A stretch of 64,000 bases of DNA. It comes from Euhalothece natronophila Z-M001. Lineage in GTDB: Bacteria; Cyanobacteriota; Cyanobacteriia; Cyanobacteriales; Rubidibacteraceae. Both the position numbers and the translations under genes were made by a program. Position 1 is the stretch's first letter, and every line of letters begins with the position of its first letter. The notes beneath the pieces were generated by a model. The model was not told the origin of the DNA. It did no database searches and saw nothing but the letters and a program-made list of their open reading frames with translations. Where the stretch lies: positions 2,914,001 to 2,978,000 of the forward strand of contig NZ_CP042326.1 in assembly GCF_007904085.1 (NCBI RefSeq), given 5' to 3'. Positions 17,015 through 26,337 of this stretch are shown here, piece after piece.

Positions 17015-17524
17015 ATGACACTTATTACTTGGTTACAAGGGGGAAGCAACCCTGATAATGGCAAAAATTTTGAAATCATCCGCGATTGGTGGAATAACTT
17101 AAGCGGTAAGGAAGTCATTATCTCGCAACGATTAATTCCTGATGATGGAGATGCCTCACGCATTAATTGGGAACCTCAAAAGTTTGATGATCAATTAGTA
17201 ATGTTCAAATCAGAAATGAGAGGAATTACTTTATATTGGCAAAAAAGCTTTTCTGAAGATGAGCGGAACTTCACTCCTTCTAAGTTAGAGTTAGATCAAA
17301 TACAGGAAAATCTTTACATTTATCCTCAATCGCAACCCAAGGTGATCATTCGAGTGGGGATTCCTAATATTCGTTATACCACTTTATCAATGAAAGAGCC
17401 CGAGTTGTCAATTAGTGAGTCCGGTGGAGATAGAATTTTACTAATGCGCGATCGCGATCGACAAATTGCTGTCCAATTGCCACTAACTCCTACGACCTTA
17501 AAAAGGCTTCAGGAATTATTTTAG
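17015..17524 (+). CDS. conserved hypothetical protein
   Basis: 169 residues, cytoplasmic by composition, with no signal peptide or membrane helix. The protein starts MTLITWLQGGSNPDNGKNFE and has several β-strand-like segments (LVMFKSEMRGITLYWQKSF, PKVIIRVGIPNIRYTTLSM) and a C-terminal DRQIAVQLPLTPTTLKRLQ. The fold could be a small β-barrel, but I recognise no family and do not assign a function. It is flanked by the divergent acyl ligase and the convergent S4 gene. Confidence 0.6.
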   Translation: MTLITWLQGGSNPDNGKNFEIIRDWWNNLSGKEVIISQRLIPDDGDASRINWEPQKFDDQLVMFKSEMRGITLYWQKSFSEDERNFTPSKLELDQIQENLYIYPQSQPKVIIRVGIPNIRYTTLSMKEPELSISESGGDRILLMRDRDRQIAVQLPLTPTTLKRLQELF

Positions 17525-17558
17525 TCTTCGCTAATTATTTGAATTAATAACTAAATAA

Positions 17559-17753
17559 TTAATCTAAATTAACAACATAGGTGGTTCCAAAAACCGTAAC
17601 GCGATCGCCATTGACTAACTTGCGACCCCGACGAGTTTCAAGTTCACCATTAACTGATACCTCCTCTTCCCAAATCATCATTTTGGCTTCTCCTCCGGTT
17701 TGGGCAATGCATTGGAATTTTAAGAACTGATCAAGTTTAATGGTTTCACTCAT
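17559..17753 (-). CDS. S4-domain RNA-binding protein (YaaA/RlbA-like)
   Basis: 64 residues, a stand-alone S4 domain: IKLDQFLKFQCIAQTGGEAK, VSVNGELETRRGRKLVNGD and RVTVFGTTYVV match the S4 RNA-binding loop. Small S4 proteins of this size bind structured RNA, often in ribosome biogenesis; the specific target is unknown. The full domain is present and there is no fusion. Monocistronic on the minus strand. Confidence 0.85.
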   Translation of the reverse strand: MSETIKLDQFLKFQCIAQTGGEAKMMIWEEEVSVNGELETRRGRKLVNGDRVTVFGTTYVVNLD

Positions 17754-17949
17754 AGATGGACAATCCCATTAATTAAACAAAACTGATGAAACCCTAGTAT
17801 AGCTTCTCCATGGTCAGGAATCCAAGCAAACTATTCAGTTTCCGATTTTTCAATGAATTACTCTTGATCAGGTGCCGAATGTGGCTTGTCAATTTAATCT
17901 GAGAAAAATTCACGAAAATTAATGGAAATATTAGTAATTTATACTTAAA

Positions 17950-18624
17950 TTAACGAATAATTTCTGCATCTCCTAAAGGAGAAAAGCGAATTTCAATTCG
18001 TCGCCGTGTGGGATTTTCTTGGCGATCAACAGGTGCAAACTCATCAGAATTAGGCAGAAATAATTGGGCAGCAGAATAAGCCCGAAACTGTAAATCTTCT
18101 AATCGCCCTTGGGCTTGAATATTTTGTAACTTTTTGACTACAGCCAGCGATCGCATGAGTCCTAAATCCGTATTAGAACCTGGTTGCAAGGTTTCCATCC
18201 CTGAATTTCCTCTCGCAACATTCTCTAAATTCTTATCGAGATTACTATTACCACCGCCTAAAATTTGCCCATCTGTATGACCAACAATTTCTACCGTATA
18301 GGCTTGGCTTCCGGCTGTAATTTCTTCAATTTTCGCGACCAATTCTTCTTGAATATAAGTTTCTAATGCTGAAGGCAAAACAGCACTTCCCGAAGGAAAT
18401 CTAAACTCTCCTGAGTCTTGAATAATTAAAACTGGTGGTGTGGTTTGTAGTTCTAGTTCCTGTTTGAGTTGTTCATTTTCCTGTGCAATTAAAAAAATGC
18501 GAATTAGTGTAATAAATAGGAATAAGCTTAAAATCATAAATCCATTGGACATTAAATCTGTGAAAGAAGTCCAAATATTGGTTTCATCTAAGCTTTCTTC
18601 AGCATAAAATCTACGTTTAACCAT
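17950..18624 (-). CDS. MotB/OmpA-like membrane protein
   Basis: 224 residues. One transmembrane helix (FMILSLFLFITLIRIFLIAQ, about residues 31-50) follows a short cytoplasmic N-terminus, then a coiled stretch and a C-terminal OmpA-like peptidoglycan-binding domain: YTVEIVGHTDGQ, a DLGLMRSLAVVKKL helix and NPTRRRIEIRFSP. This is MotB topology, yet no MotA/ExbB partner lies nearby. The upstream gene (8-nt gap) encodes a DEP-domain protein, so the two are one operon. They may form an envelope-anchored complex; this is inference. Confidence 0.82.
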   Translation of the reverse strand: MVKRRFYAEESLDETNIWTSFTDLMSNGFMILSLFLFITLIRIFLIAQENEQLKQELELQTTPPVLIIQDSGEFRFPSGSAVLPSALETYIQEELVAKIEEITAGSQAYTVEIVGHTDGQILGGGNSNLDKNLENVARGNSGMETLQPGSNTDLGLMRSLAVVKKLQNIQAQGRLEDLQFRAYSAAQLFLPNSDEFAPVDRQENPTRRRIEIRFSPLGDAEIIR

Positions 18625-18632
18625 AACAAAAA

Positions 18633-19205
18633 CTACTCATCAGCTGTAAAACGATAAAGCACTTCTCCATCTTGAAAAGATCTGATATTCATAGTTAAAG
18701 GAGAGAGAAAATAATTATCCAATAAACGTTCTCCAAGACGAATCGCATCTTCGCGACTAATTTGAAGATATTGTTGTAACCAGTTAACAGCTTCTCGTCC
18801 TGAAAAAGATTCTCGAAAAGTTCTGAATCCTCTACGCCTTTTTTTTCGTGGAACTCCCTGCTTCCCCCGCATTTTAAAAACTAACTGAGTTAAATCAATT
18901 GTGGCAATAAAATCCGTAAAGTATTCATTGTTACTTGAAGATAATTCAGTAACTTCAGAATTTTCATACCAAAGGGTTAGCCGATCTTTTTCTTCTACTA
19001 AAAGAATATAAACTTTTTCTTTGTACTCGCTAAACTTTTGACGACTATATTCAATCGCTCGATTTCTTTGACTAAGGGGAAAAATTTCGCCGCGAACAAA
19101 AACCTTTCCGTAATAACTAATGCCAGGGATCACTTCGACCTTTCCTGTGGGATCTCTTTTTGCCACCTGACAATACTGGACTTGTTTCGCACTCAGCAAT
19201 AACAT
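18633..19205 (-). CDS. DEP-domain protein paired with the MotB/OmpA-like protein
   Basis: 190 residues. The C-terminal ~75 residues, from TFRESFSGREAVNWLQQYLQ through LGERLLDNYFLSPL to GEVLYRFTADE, form a DEP domain, a fold that targets membranes or partners and is otherwise common in signalling proteins. The N-terminal ~115 residues are a β-rich domain with YYGKVFVRGEIFPLSQRNRA that I cannot name, joined by a basic linker (RKKRRRGFR). The stop is 8 nt before the MotB/OmpA-like gene. No motor or secretion gene is adjacent. Confidence 0.78.
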   Translation of the reverse strand: MLLLSAKQVQYCQVAKRDPTGKVEVIPGISYYGKVFVRGEIFPLSQRNRAIEYSRQKFSEYKEKVYILLVEEKDRLTLWYENSEVTELSSSNNEYFTDFIATIDLTQLVFKMRGKQGVPRKKRRRGFRTFRESFSGREAVNWLQQYLQISREDAIRLGERLLDNYFLSPLTMNIRSFQDGEVLYRFTADE

Positions 19206-19436
19206 TTTTTAAGCTACTGTAACTATAAAGCGAGAGAGGAGAAGCATATACCTCCATTAGCAAAGTCTAAAAAAATTCTAATTTCAAGGTTAATTATCTA
19301 TTTTGATGTGGTTATAAGCAAGCCACGCTTAAAAATTTCTTATCGAAACCCAAAATAATTCTAACTGTTTTGACGAGCCTTTTTTGAGAATTATCTTGCA
19401 TACTAGAGAAAGTTACTCGTTAGAGGTAAAATCTTT

Positions 19437-19628
19437 ATGTCTTGGTTAGAATTTGCGTTAGTAACAACTTTTAATATCAGTGTCTGTGTACTCTTACCCC
19501 GATTAGTTACCTTAAATTGGGGAAAACTGATGCAACGAATGATGGTGAATACTAATAAATCCGTTTCCTCTCAGTCCTCCCATTTTTCCACCTCCGTAAG
19601 GATGGTTGCCTCGAAAACAAATCGCTAA
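19437..19628 (+). CDS. small putative membrane protein
   Basis: 63 residues: one hydrophobic helix (WLEFALVTTFNISVCVLLPR) followed by a Ser-rich tail. The ATG is preceded by GTTAGAGGTAAAATCTTT, with a possible GAGG ribosome binding site. I do not recognise it. It is followed by a strong hairpin at 19631-19672, consistent with a short transcribed unit. Confidence 0.4.
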   Translation: MSWLEFALVTTFNISVCVLLPRLVTLNWGKLMQRMMVNTNKSVSSQSSHFSTSVRMVASKTNR

Positions 19629-19630
19629 CA

Positions 19631-19672
19631 GAGGTAGTTGGTTTGTGGGCAATTTAGCCACCAACAACCTCA
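19631..19672. terminator. hairpin between the small gene and pnp
   Basis: GAGGTAGTTGGT pairs with ACCAACAACCTC across an 18-nt loop. There is no clear T-run on either side. It is a possible shared 3' hairpin for the small gene and pnp, which converge here. Confidence 0.4.
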
Positions 19673-19691
19673 TGAGGCTAGATGAATAGCG

Positions 19692-21852
19692 TTATTCTTT
19701 TGCTTCTGTAGCAGCTCGAGCGGCAGCCGCTTCGTCAGGATGGATATTAAGACGAGTGAGGTTTAAGCGTCCTTTGTTATCAATTTCCCGCACTTTGACG
19801 ACCACTTCATCGCCAACAGCTACTTCATCCTCAACCTTTCCTACTCGATATTCTGCGAGTTGTGAAATATGAATCATCCCTTCTTTTCCAGGCATTAATT
19901 CCACAAACGCACCGATGGGAATAATGCGAGTAATGCGCCCTACACAAACATCCCCTTCACTGATTTTATGGGTTAAACCTTTGACTTGATTGAGAGCAGC
20001 GATCGCGCTTTCTCGATCTCGGGCGGAAATCGTCATTGCCCCGTTTTCTTCAATATCAACCTTTGCCCCTGTTTGTTCCGTAATATTTTTAATGGTTTTT
20101 CCACCGGGGCCAATCACCAACCCAATCATATCAGCGTCAATTTTGTAATTAATCAGATGGGGAGCAAATGGCGATAACTCGGGTCTTGGTTTGTCAATAG
20201 TGGCAAGCATTTTTTCCAAAATATGGAGTCGCGCTGGTCGGGCTTGTTCAATGGCTTGACGAACCACTTCTAGACTTAAACCCGTAATTTTCATGTCCAT
20301 TTGCAACGCCGTGATGCCGGTTTCACTTCCAGCCACTTTGAAGTCCATATCCCCAAGGAAGTCTTCTAGGGCTTGAATATCGGTTAACACGCGAACTTCT
20401 TCTCCTTCTTTAATTAAGCCCATAGCAGCTCCACTCACAGGCTTAGAGAGAGGCACACCAGCATCCATGAGAGCAAGAGTCGAACCGCAAACTGACCCCA
20501 TGGAGGTAGAACCATCAGAGGATAGCACCTCAGATACCACCCGCAACACATAAGGAAAATCATCTTGTGAGGGTAAAACAGGAGTAATGGCTCGTTCAGC
20601 TAACGCCCCGTGACCAATTTCTCGTCGTCCAGGAGAACGGAGAGGCTTGGTTTCGCCCACTGAATACGGTGGGAAATTATAGTGATGCAGATATCGTTTC
20701 TCATCGTTGGGATGGAGTTCATCCGCTAAATCTTGGGCATCGCCGGGAGTTCCCAAGGTTGCTGAAGAAAGAACCTGAGTTAAACCGCGACGGAATAACC
20801 CACTCCCATGAACTCGTTTTGGAATTACATCCACATCGCACTCAATGGGGCGTACTTCGTCCAGTTTTCGCCCATCAACTCGAACATTCTCTTCAATTAC
20901 TTGATTCCGCATGAGAGTGCGAGTGACTTCCTTGAAAATTTTACCGATGGCTTTTGGATTTTCTTCCACCGTCACCCGTAAGGGATCGTCTTCAGAGCGT
21001 TGCGCGATCGCGTCTTCAATCTCCTTCTGCTTAATTTCCTCTAACAGTTCATCCCGTCCCTTTTTATCAAGATCAAACTGTTGCAGAACTTTTTTAATTG
21101 GTTCTGTGGCCTGTTTCTTAATAAATTCTTCTAATTCAGGATGACTAGCTGGCGGTTCTTCAGTGGCTAAGGCAATTCCCTGATCTTTCATCAACTGCTG
21201 TTGCGCTTCAATTAAATCACGAACCGCCTCATAACCAAACTCAATCGCTTCAATCACATCTTGTTCAGGTAACTGGTTAGCCCCCAGCTTCTACCATCAC
21301 TACCCCTTCAGGGGTTCCAGCGACAACTAGATCCAAATCCCCATTATTAATTTCGTCATAGGTGGGGTTAATGATAAAGTCATCGCCAACTAATCCGACA
21401 CGCACTGCAGCCATGGGACCTTGGAAAGGAATTTGGGCACAAATTACCGCAATAGAAGCACCCGTTACCGCTAACACATCTGGGGGAACTAACTCATCCA
21501 TAGATAAGGTAGTAGCGACCACTTGAATATCGTCTCGAATCCACTGCGGAAACAAAGGGCGTAGGGGACGATCAATGAGGCGACTGGTTAGGGTAACCTT
21601 TTCAGGGGGACGACCTTCTCGCCGTAAAAACCCCCCTGGAATGCGACCGGCAGCGTAGAGTCTTTCCTCGTAATCCACCATTAAAGGTAAAAAATCAATT
21701 CCTTCTCGTCCCGTGCTGCGAGTGGCGGTGACTAGCACGGAAGTATCTCCACATTCAATTAAAACTGAACCATCTGCTTGAGGCGCAAAGCGTCCAACTT
21801 TGAGCCGAATATCCCTGCCGTCGAAGGATATTGACTGTTCAAATTCCATCAT
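19692..21852 (-). CDS. pnp: polynucleotide phosphorylase, reading frame broken by a 1-nt shift
   Basis: PNPase is the phosphorolytic 3'-5' exoribonuclease of the RNA degradosome. Two frames together encode the full ~719-residue protein: 21852-21277 ([20 protein letters not shown] to VVMVEAGG-stop) and 21257-19692 (first RNase PH remainder, second RNase PH domain, KH domain with [19 protein letters not shown], and S1 domain). They join at a run of five G (minus strand; 21281-21285). With four Gs the sequence reads [20 protein letters not shown], exactly the expected family sequence. Both halves are otherwise intact, so this is either a sequencing error or a recent mutation. Confidence 0.92.
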
Positions 21853-22011
21853 TACTGTTTGTTTTCCTTATGTAACTATGCTCTTTACTTTCTCTGTGGC
21901 AATGCTAGCACTAAAGAATTGGCAATTGACAGGGAAGAGAATAATCCTAATCCATGTATAAGGCAAACCGTTGCTATATTAGATACTTGTTCCCTGTTAA
22001 GGCTTGTTCTT

Positions 22012-23997
22012 ATGTCGGTTTCATCTCTTGAGTCAGCTTCAGAATCAAATTCTGAAAATATCCTGAAAAATCATTGGACAATTGAGGATAGTGAACAACT
22101 CTATCAAATTCAAGGCTGGGGCGATCCCTATTTTTCCATTAATCGTGCAGGACATATTACTGTTTCTCCACAAGGCGATCGCGGTACATCTTTAGATTTA
22201 TATCAACTGGTAGAAGCCCTTAGAAAACGCAATATTGGACTGCCTGTTTTAATTCGTTTTCCTGAAATTTTAGCTGATCGCGTTGAACGATTATATGCCT
22301 GCTTTGATCGCGCCATTTCTCGCTACAATTACCCTGGAACTTATCGCGGTGTTTTTCCCATTAAATGTAATCAACATCGCCACCTCGTAGAATCTTTAGT
22401 TGAATTTGGACAGCGTCACCAATTAGGTTTAGAAGTGGGTTCAAAGCCCGAATTAATGATTGCTTTAGCTAGCTTGAATCCTTCTCAATTTAATCAAAAA
22501 AAAGAAGAAAAATCTTTATTGATTTGTAATGGTTATAAAGATCAAGAATATATTGAAACTGCTATTTTATCACGACGGTTAGGCTATGAAACGATTATTG
22601 TTGTTGAACAATTAGAAGAGTTAGCATTAATTCAAAGTGTGAGCGCAGAATTAAATATTAAACCCGTCATTGGAGTAAGAGCCAAATTAAGCACACGCGG
22701 AACAGGAAGATGGGGCAGTTCTACCGGCGATCGCGCTAAGTTTGGTTTAACCATTTGGCAAATTTTAGAAGTAGTAAAAATTCTCGAATCATCCCAAAAA
22801 TTAGACTGCTTGCAACTTCTTCATTTTCATGTGGGCTCACAAGTTTCTTCCATTAGTGTAATTAAGGAAGCCATCCGAGAAGCTGCCCAAATCTATGTAG
22901 AATTAAGTCATCTCGGCGCAAACCTAAACTATTTAGATGTTGGGGGAGGATTAGCAGTTGATTACGATGGCTCGAAAACTAATAAAAATAATGCTTCTAA
23001 AAACTACAATATGCAAAACTATGCCAATGATATTGTGGCTGAAATTAAAGAAGCCTGTGAACAAGCTGAGATTCCTGCGCCCACAATTATTAGTGAAAGT
23101 GGACGCGCGATCGCTTCTCATCAAGGTGTCTTAATTTTTGACGTTTTAGGAAGTAGTGAGCAACCAATAATTCCTCCACCAGTTGTGGAAGAAGAAGAGC
23201 ATTTAATTATTCGTAATCTTTGGGAAACTTATGCCCTAATTAATGAAGAAAACTATCAAGAAGCTTATCATGATGCCATTCAATTTAAACAAGAAGCGAT
23301 CAGTTTATTTAATTTTAGTTATCTTAGCTTAAAAGCCCGAGCCAGAGCAGAACAACTGTATTGGGCTTGTTGTAACAAAATTTTTGAAATTATTAAAAAT
23401 CAAGAAAATGTAACGGAAGAACTACAAGAATTAGCTAAAGTTTTAACCTCAATTTATTATATTAATTTATCTGTTTTTCAATCTAGCCCCGACCATTGGG
23501 CGATTGATCAACTATTTCCGATCATGCCAATTCATCGTCTGAATGAAAATCCCAGTCAACGAGCAATTTTAGCAGACTTAACCTGCGACAGTGATGGAAA
23601 AATTAGTCAATTTATTAATCCTAAAGGAAAACTACCCAAGAACTTTTTAGAACTACATCCTTTAGAAAATAATCAACCCTATTATATAGGAATGTTTATG
23701 GTTGGGGCTTACCAAGAAATTATGGGTAACTTACATAACCTATTTGGGGATACCAATGTTGTTCACATTCGCACCCATCCCCAAGGCTACAAAATTGAGC
23801 AATTTGTTCGTGGTGACACGATTAGCGAAGTGTTAGAACAAACTCAATACTCAGGGGAAGCCTTATTAGAAAATCTTCGTCGTCATACTGAACAAGCCTT
23901 AGAAAAAGACTTAATTTCTCTAGCAGAATCCCGACATTTACTTAAAAATTATGAACGTAGTTTGAGTCACTATACTTATCTCAAAAAAGAAGATTAA
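22012..23997 (+). CDS. speA: biosynthetic arginine decarboxylase
   Basis: 661 residues from ATG 22012, chosen because the family normally starts shortly before the NHWTIEDSEQLYQIQGWGDP segment; an earlier start at 21859 would add 51 residues unlike the family. PLP-dependent, fold III: the Schiff-base lysine is in GVFPIKCNQHRHLVESL, and VGSKPELMIAL, LLHFHVGSQVSS and the GGGLAVDYDGSKT substrate loop are present. It converts arginine to agmatine, the first step of plant-type polyamine synthesis. It is divergent from pnp with a 159-nt shared upstream region containing TTGACA-like sequence. Confidence 0.95.
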   Translation: MSVSSLESASESNSENILKNHWTIEDSEQLYQIQGWGDPYFSINRAGHITVSPQGDRGTSLDLYQLVEALRKRNIGLPVLIRFPEILADRVERLYACFDRAISRYNYPGTYRGVFPIKCNQHRHLVESLVEFGQRHQLGLEVGSKPELMIALASLNPSQFNQKKEEKSLLICNGYKDQEYIETAILSRRLGYETIIVVEQLEELALIQSVSAELNIKPVIGVRAKLSTRGTGRWGSSTGDRAKFGLTIWQILEVVKILESSQKLDCLQLLHFHVGSQVSSISVIKEAIREAAQIYVELSHLGANLNYLDVGGGLAVDYDGSKTNKNNASKNYNMQNYANDIVAEIKEACEQAEIPAPTIISESGRAIASHQGVLIFDVLGSSEQPIIPPPVVEEEEHLIIRNLWETYALINEENYQEAYHDAIQFKQEAISLFNFSYLSLKARARAEQLYWACCNKIFEIIKNQENVTEELQELAKVLTSIYYINLSVFQSSPDHWAIDQLFPIMPIHRLNENPSQRAILADLTCDSDGKISQFINPKGKLPKNFLELHPLENNQPYYIGMFMVGAYQEIMGNLHNLFGDTNVVHIRTHPQGYKIEQFVRGDTISEVLEQTQYSGEALLENLRRHTEQALEKDLISLAESRHLLKNYERSLSHYTYLKKED

Positions 23998-24141
23998 AAG
24001 TTATAGAGATTGTTCTCTGAAAGTCTCCAACTACTTGCTGAATTAGCCAAATGGAAAATACCGAATCCTTAGCACAGGGAAGGCAAACAATTGATCCCTG
24101 ATATGATCAGAATTAAAACTAAAACTCACTGTCATCCTCTT

Positions 24142-24960
24142 ATGAATTTGTTAACAAAAATCCTATCTCCAAAAACTGCCCCTCGTAAGCGTCATCGTGG
24201 TATTGAGATTAAAAATTCTCAAGAAGTTGAATTAATGCGAGAGTCAGGGCGTATTGTTGCAACTGTTTTAAAGGAAATTTCTGAAATTGTTGAACCTGGA
24301 ATGACCACTGCTGATTTAGATGATTATGCAGAAAAACGGATTCGAGAAATGGGTGCGACTCCTAGTTTTAAGGGCTATCATGGTTTCCCTGGATCAATTT
24401 GTATCTGCGTGAATAATGAAGTGGTGCATGGGATTCCTAGTGGGAAAAAGGTGATTCGCAAGGGAGATTTATTGAAAGTCGATACCGGGGCGTATAAAGC
24501 AGGATTTCATGGAGATTCCTGTATTACGATCGCGGTGGGAAAGATTAAACCGAAAGCCCAAGAATTAATGACAGTGGCCGAAAATGCCCTTTATCAAGGG
24601 ATTAATCAAGTAAAAGCGGGAACTCAGTTATTAGAAATTGCTGGGGCGATTGAAGATTATGTGACCAGTCAAGGATATAGTGTAGTAGAAGGCTTTACTG
24701 GGCATGGGGTAGGACGCAATTTACATGAAGCCCCTGCGGTGTTTAATGTTCGTACTAATCAACTCCCCAATGTGAAATTAAAGGCGGGAATGGTACTAGC
24801 GATTGAACCGATTGTTAATGCGGGATCAAAGTTTACTCGGACGTTGCGCGATCGCTGGACTGTGGTTACAGTTGACAAGTCCTTATCAGCCCAATTTGAG
24901 CATACTGTATTAGTTACGACAGATGGCTATGAGATTTTAACCGATCGCGATTCTATTTAA
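24142..24960 (+). CDS. map: type I methionine aminopeptidase
   Basis: 272 residues from ATG 24142; an upstream in-frame start at 24091 gives 17 extra residues without family support. The metal ligands are in order: [20 protein letters not shown] (two Asp), [13 protein letters not shown] (His), AIEPIVNAG (Glu) and [10 protein letters not shown] (Glu). It removes the initiator methionine from nascent proteins. The N-terminal extension of about 30 residues ([18 protein letters not shown]) is basic and could contact the ribosome. Cyanobacteria often carry several map copies; only one is in this window. Confidence 0.93.
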   Translation: MNLLTKILSPKTAPRKRHRGIEIKNSQEVELMRESGRIVATVLKEISEIVEPGMTTADLDDYAEKRIREMGATPSFKGYHGFPGSICICVNNEVVHGIPSGKKVIRKGDLLKVDTGAYKAGFHGDSCITIAVGKIKPKAQELMTVAENALYQGINQVKAGTQLLEIAGAIEDYVTSQGYSVVEGFTGHGVGRNLHEAPAVFNVRTNQLPNVKLKAGMVLAIEPIVNAGSKFTRTLRDRWTVVTVDKSLSAQFEHTVLVTTDGYEILTDRDSI

Positions 24961-25068
24961 CTCAAGGATAATGATTGCAACCAGAGACAACTTTCGCCAA
25001 TTAACCATTTTGTAATTGATTCATTTATTTAGAATGAAAGTAAGAAAAATAACCTGTCATTAACCCTT

Positions 25069-25779
25069 ATGAGTCGCCCGATCGCGCCACTACAGGTAAA
25101 ATGGGAAAAACTCCCCGCAGACTACATTCTCCCCGATGATCCTGTGGATAATATTGCTCAACCTGCCCTTGCTGCCGCCCTTACTGAGAGTCTTGATCTC
25201 GCTGGCTATCTCGGGGAAACTACCTTTACTTGCACCAATTATGGCATCTGTGCGGTGGTTGATGGCAAAATTGTCGTAAAAGCCCCTGATTGGGCTTACG
25301 TGGCGCAAACTTGGGTGTCTCCTGAAGCAATTGCAAGAAGCTACACCCCAAAGCTAGAAGGTGAGATTCCAACGATTGTGATGGAATTTCTCTCAGAAGC
25401 CGAGGGAACAGAATACTCCATTAAGCCCACTTATCCCCCCGGAAAATGGTTTTTCTACGAACAAATTTTACAAGTTCCTTATTACGCAATTTTTGATATT
25501 GCAACAGGGAATTTAGAAGTGTATCAGTTAAACTCTTCTCAGATGTATGATCTCCAACCGCCGAACGAAAAAGGACGTTATTGGATTACAGGATTAAACT
25601 TGTATTTAGGCGTATGGGAGGGAACACACCGCAATCGTCAAGGCTACTGGTTACGTTGGTGGAATGAACAGGAAGAGTTATTATTATGGGGGACTGAATT
25701 AGTCCAAAGAGAGCGCGATCGCGCTAAAACCCTCAAAGCTCAGTTACGCTCTTTAGGGGTTGAACCAGAAGACAATTAA
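25069..25779 (+). CDS. Uma2-family (DUF820) putative endonuclease
   Basis: 236 residues. PAPLQVKW-type start, PDWAYVAQTWVSPEAIARSY and IVMEFLSEAEGTEYSIKPTY, followed by KWFFYEQILQVPYYAIFDIA, fit the Uma2/DUF820 family, a restriction-endonuclease-like fold hugely expanded in cyanobacteria. The acidic and lysine residues of the fold (PDWAYV, VMEFLS) are present. The biological role is unknown. The C-terminal helix (QRERDRAKTLKAQLRSLG) is a common feature of the group. A 49-bp tandem array begins 15 nt past the stop. Confidence 0.85.
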   Translation: MSRPIAPLQVKWEKLPADYILPDDPVDNIAQPALAAALTESLDLAGYLGETTFTCTNYGICAVVDGKIVVKAPDWAYVAQTWVSPEAIARSYTPKLEGEIPTIVMEFLSEAEGTEYSIKPTYPPGKWFFYEQILQVPYYAIFDIATGNLEVYQLNSSQMYDLQPPNEKGRYWITGLNLYLGVWEGTHRNRQGYWLRWWNEQEELLLWGTELVQRERDRAKTLKAQLRSLGVEPEDN

Positions 25780-25794
25780 TTCCACTAATGTTTG

Positions 25795-26268
25795 TCCTTC
25801 GTCCTTTGTCCTTCGTTGTTTGTAAACCAATGACTGTTGTTAGTCCTTCGTCCTTTGTCCTTCGTTGTTTGTAAACCAATGACTGTTGTTAGTCCTTCGT
25901 CCTTTGTCCTTCGTTGTTTGTAAACCAATGACTGTTGTTAGTCCTTCGTCCTTTGTCCTTCGTTGTTTGTAAACCAATGACTGTTGTTAGTCCTTCGTCC
26001 TTTGTCCTTCGTTGTTTGTAAACCAATGACTGTTGTTAGTCCTTCGTCCTTTGTCCTTTGTTGTTTGTAAACCAATGACTGTTGTTAGTCCTTCGTCCTT
26101 TGTCCTTTGTTGTTTGTAAACCAATGACTGTCCTTTGTCCTTTGTCCTTTGTTGTTTGTAAACCAATGACTGTTGTTAGTCCTTCGTCCTTTGTCCTTTG
26201 TTGTTTGTAAACCAATGACTGTTGTTAGTCCTTCGTCCTTTGTCCTTTGTTGTTTGTAAACCAATGAC
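25795..26268. repeat. tandem array of a 49-bp unit, about ten copies
   Basis: The unit starts TCCTTCGTCCTTTGTCCTTC, continues GTTGTTTGTAAACCAATGAC and ends TGTTGTTAG. Copies begin at 25795, 25844, 25893, 25942, 25991, 26040, 26089, 26131, 26180 and 26229. The first five are essentially identical; the later ones share CCTTTG in place of CCTTCG. Copy seven lacks its last 7 nt. There are no spacers, so this is not a CRISPR. Single copies occur at 3940, 8010 and 44618. Confidence 0.92.
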
Positions 26269-26337
26269 TAATGACCAATGACCAATGACCAATGACTAAT
26301 GACTAATGACTAATGACTAATGACTAACTAATGACCA
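26262..26337. repeat. heptamer tail TAATGAC/CAATGAC running into the GH13 gene
   Basis: About nine heptamers (YAATGAC) follow the last 49-bp unit. The final bases include the stop codon (26330-26328) of the amylase-family gene on the minus strand. Confidence 0.85.

Noticed and set aside
17950-19205. Zorya-type defence (ZorAB) operon
   Set aside because: There is a MotB-like protein but no MotA/ZorA-type channel or nuclease/helicase partner; the DEP protein does not fit.
19692-21852. Two separate genes for PNPase halves
   Set aside because: The second frame starts with no ribosome binding site, and removing one G restores the family sequence exactly, so it is a broken single gene.
25795-26268. 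CRISPR array
   Set aside because: Repeats are directly adjacent with no unique spacers and no cas genes nearby.
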